Assembly: GCA_946482345.1 (NCBI GenBank) | Contig: CAMLRJ010000136.1 | Span: 1 to 8,045, forward strand | Reading direction: 5' to 3' | From: an uncultured Cellvibrio sp. | Lineage (GTDB): Bacteria > Pseudomonadota > Gammaproteobacteria > Pseudomonadales > Cellvibrionaceae | Length of the DNA stretch: 8,045 bases | Part shown: positions 6,040 to 8,045 of the stretch, piece after piece | Position numbering within the stretch: the stretch's first letter is position 1 | How the letters are laid out: each line of letters opens with the position of its first letter | Notes under the pieces: generated by a model | Seen by the model: the letters and a program-made list of their open reading frames with translations, nothing else | Told to the model about the DNA's origin: nothing | Databases searched by the model: none | Position numbers and translations under genes: made by a program

Positions 6040-8045
6040 ATGTCATTTAATACCGCTCTCAGTGGAATTCGTGCAGCTAATACGGATTTACAAGTTACCG
6101 GAAATAATATTGCGAATGCCAGCACTATGGGATTCAAATCTTCCCGCGCTGAATTTGGTGATGTCTATACCAGTTCATTATTGGGCGGTGGTTCTGTTAC
6201 GCCGGGCAGTGGTGTTACTACACAATTAATTCGTCAGCAATTTGGCCAAGGCAATTTAAAATTTACGCAAAACGAATTGGATCTGGCAATTAATGGATCA
6301 GGATTTTTTATTGTGCAAGGTGATGAAGGACAATTATTTACTCGCGCTGGCGCATTTGGTTTGGATAATCAGGGCAATATTGTGAATAGTGTCGGCGCAC
6401 GTTTGCAGGGTTTTTCTGCGGATGAAGAAGGCACTATCGGTGGTATTCTCGGTAATCTACAAGTGGATGTGTCCTCACAACCACCAAGACAAACCACTGC
6501 TGTGAATGCTTCTTTTAATTTGGATTCGAGAGAGCAGGTAAGGGAATCTGTAGGTACAGCATTTACCAGTAATGGTACCGGTATAGGTGAAGCACAAATC
6601 GGAGCAAGATCAGCTTCAACTGAAGTGCTGGTGTTGAATACGGCAATCACAGTTCCACCCAGCATTACATTTTCACCCGCCAATCAAACCAACTTTGATA
6701 TTTCCCGCACTGATCCTGTAACCGGTGTTACTACCACAGTGCCTATTACATTAAATACAGGTAACGCAACATCACTGACATCTCTGGCTAACATGATTAA
6801 CTCTGCCAACTTTGATTCTGTGACACCAGTGAATGTGGAAGCTTATGCAGATACTGCAACCAACACTTTGCGTTTTCGTGATTTGGCATCCGGTGTTGAT
6901 TCAACGATTGCAATTACACCGGTGAATACAGTGGCAAGACCATCTAATGCCAACCCCTTAACAACAGCAATTAATGGTGCGAGCACAGTGACCAATGGTG
7001 TTCCGGAAGTAACCAATAATTACGGTTCACACACTTTGGTTTTGCAAGGCCCTACAGGTGCACCTGTGACTTATATCAGTCAATACGGTGCGAGTGCGGA
7101 TGAAACTGCATCTGAATTAAATGCATTGGCGGGTGTGCAAGCAACGGCAACCACAACGGCAACATTATTCAGAACCAATCCTGCAGCAGTTCCACCGACT
7201 GCTTTTACCAACAATGGTAGTTTTATGGTTAATGGTGTGACTTTAACCAGCACCGATATTCCTGATTTCACTGCATTACGTGATGAAATTAATGATTTGA
7301 GTTCAACCACTTTATTTGGCATTAGTGCGGATCTGGATACGAATGGAAATTTGGTTATCACATCCGCAACTGGTCGCGATCTGGAATTTTCTTTTAATGT
7401 TGCCGGTGGCGCCGCCGACATTCAAGGCAGTCAAGGTGCAGCACAAACAGTTAACAATGCAACACAAGCTGTAAAAATTGGTGGTGAAATTAATATCACT
7501 ATGGATGAAGGCTACACCATTGTTTCGAGTCAACCAACAGTGCCTGTTTTTGGTGGCAGTATGTTTGGTTCAATCAATGTGCCTAACTTTTTTACTGAAG
7601 TTCCCATCAATGCATTTGATCCCAACGATCAACAAACTTACAACCATGCAACTTCCAATACTGTGTATGACAGCCTGGGTAATCCGCATATCATGCGTCA
7701 GTTTTTTGTGAAGCAAAATTATGATCCTGCTGATCCATTAACTTCACCCAACCACTGGCGTATGTACGTGCAAATTGATGGACAAAATGTTGGCGACCCC
7801 AATCCAAGTTTGCCTGCACCACAAAATACCGAACCGACTATGGCGGTTTTTAATGTGCATTTTTCGCCTGATGGTCGTTTGAATGAAGCCATGACCGATG
7901 CCATGTTAATTTCCAACTGGACACCACGAAATTCTGATGGAACGTTGATGGGTGCATTAGGCCCACTGAATGTTTTACAAGGCGGAACAGTGCCTGTTGC
8001 TGAACCTCCATCAAGCTCCAACTATGTGATTGATCTGGCGGGCAG
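6040..8045 (+). CDS. flgE: Flagellar hook protein FlgE, long form, 3' end cut by window edge
   Basis: This encodes the hook subunit, an axial protein forming the flexible joint outside the cell. The frame is open from ATG 6040 to the right edge (668 complete codons, no stop). The start follows GAGGTGA (6030-6036). Residues 1-50 give MSFNTALSGIRAANTDLQVT, then GNNIANASTMGFKSSRAEF, the rod/hook N-terminal signature. Next come QNELDLAINGSGFFIV (76-91), FTRAGAFGLDNQGNIVN (97-113) and LQGFSA (122-127). The second conserved block, TYNHATSNTVYDSLGNPH (533-550), follows FDPNDQQ. In ordinary FlgE (about 400-460 residues) these blocks are separated by only a few dozen residues after the first domain; here about 350 residues intervene (roughly 168-515). 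That insert is Thr/Asn/Ala/Val-rich with few Lys and no Cys, suggesting extra surface domains. The C-terminal D0/D1 helix is beyond the window. Confidence 0.95.
   Translation, partial: MSFNTALSGIRAANTDLQVTGNNIANASTMGFKSSRAEFGDVYTSSLLGGGSVTPGSGVTTQLIRQQFGQGNLKFTQNELDLAINGSGFFIVQGDEGQLFTRAGAFGLDNQGNIVNSVGARLQGFSADEEGTIGGILGNLQVDVSSQPPRQTTAVNASFNLDSREQVRESVGTAFTSNGTGIGEAQIGARSASTEVLVLNTAITVPPSITFSPANQTNFDISRTDPVTGVTTTVPITLNTGNATSLTSLANMINSANFDSVTPVNVEAYADTATNTLRFRDLASGVDSTIAITPVNTVARPSNANPLTTAINGASTVTNGVPEVTNNYGSHTLVLQGPTGAPVTYISQYGASADETASELNALAGVQATATTTATLFRTNPAAVPPTAFTNNGSFMVNGVTLTSTDIPDFTALRDEINDLSSTTLFGISADLDTNGNLVITSATGRDLEFSFNVAGGAADIQGSQGAAQTVNNATQAVKIGGEINITMDEGYTIVSSQPTVPVFGGSMFGSINVPNFFTEVPINAFDPNDQQTYNHATSNTVYDSLGNPHIMRQFFVKQNYDPADPLTSPNHWRMYVQIDGQNVGDPNPSLPAPQNTEPTMAVFNVHFSPDGRLNEAMTDAMLISNWTPRNSDGTLMGALGPLNVLQGGTVPVAEPPSSSNYVIDLAG
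6541..7590 (+). other. Inserted central region of FlgE (residues about 168-517)
   Basis: This part of flgE has no counterpart in short hook proteins. Three stretches look like flagellin/hook IN-type modules, a short helix followed by two or three beta strands. The first is residues 239-295 (SLTSLANMINSANFDSV, then LRFRDLASGVDSTIAI). The second is 328-377 (SHTLVLQGPTGAP, then ADETASELNALAGV). The third is 393-453 (GSFMVNGVTL, then FTALRDEINDLS, then GNLVITSATGRDLEFSFN). The third is the clearest. Module calls are made by eye; the frame is continuous with no sign of a frameshift. Confidence 0.55.

Noticed and set aside
6369..8021. Several minus- and plus-strand frames inside flgE
   Set aside because: The FlgE frame is open for the whole stretch with conserved blocks on both sides of the insert, so these are shadows.
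1..8045. CRISPR arrays, insertion sequences, tRNA or rRNA genes, phage or defence genes
   Set aside because: No regularly spaced repeats, transposase motifs, cloverleaf-like sequences or defence-family motifs were seen; the window is almost filled by flagellar and chemotaxis genes.

Overview
The window is an early/middle flagellar and chemotaxis locus from a polar-flagellate type gammaproteobacterium. The gene order (flgN, flgM and flgA on the minus strand; cheV, cheR, flgB, flgC, flgD and flgE on the plus strand), the promoter types (sigma54 -24/-12 and sigma28) and the protein features fit the Pseudomonas/Cellvibrio/marine gammaproteobacterial group. The species cannot be named from this sequence. 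GC content is moderate and uneven, from roughly 35-45% in much of flgB-flgE to about 58% at the left edge.

Left, minus strand (1-2225): a gene of unknown function runs off the left edge, and a possible short leader ORF overlaps its start. It is followed (leftward order: flgA, flgM, flgN, unknown gene) by the export chaperone FlgN, the anti-sigma28 factor FlgM and the P-ring chaperone FlgA. A near-consensus sigma28 promoter lies in the flgA-flgM gap and would drive flgM-flgN late in assembly.

Divergent control region (2226-2357): a 132-base gap separates flgA from cheV. It holds a sigma54-like element pointing to flgA and a sigma28-like element with exact 11-base spacing pointing to cheV.

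Right, plus strand (2358-8045): cheV (CheW-receiver adaptor) and cheR (MCP methyltransferase) form a chemotaxis pair. A 240-base gap with a textbook sigma54 promoter then starts the rod/hook operon flgB-flgC-flgD-flgE. FlgB and FlgC are proximal rod proteins and FlgD is the hook cap. FlgE is the hook protein; it is cut by the right edge and carries an unusually large central insertion.

Together the genes cover rod and hook building (FlgB, C, D, E), P-ring assembly (FlgA), the hook-completion checkpoint and late-substrate chaperoning (FlgM, FlgN), and chemotactic adaptation (CheV, CheR). I see no wholly new system here. The points most worth a second look are the enlarged FlgE domain, the divergent sigma54/sigma28 region, and the unknown GC-rich gene at the left edge.
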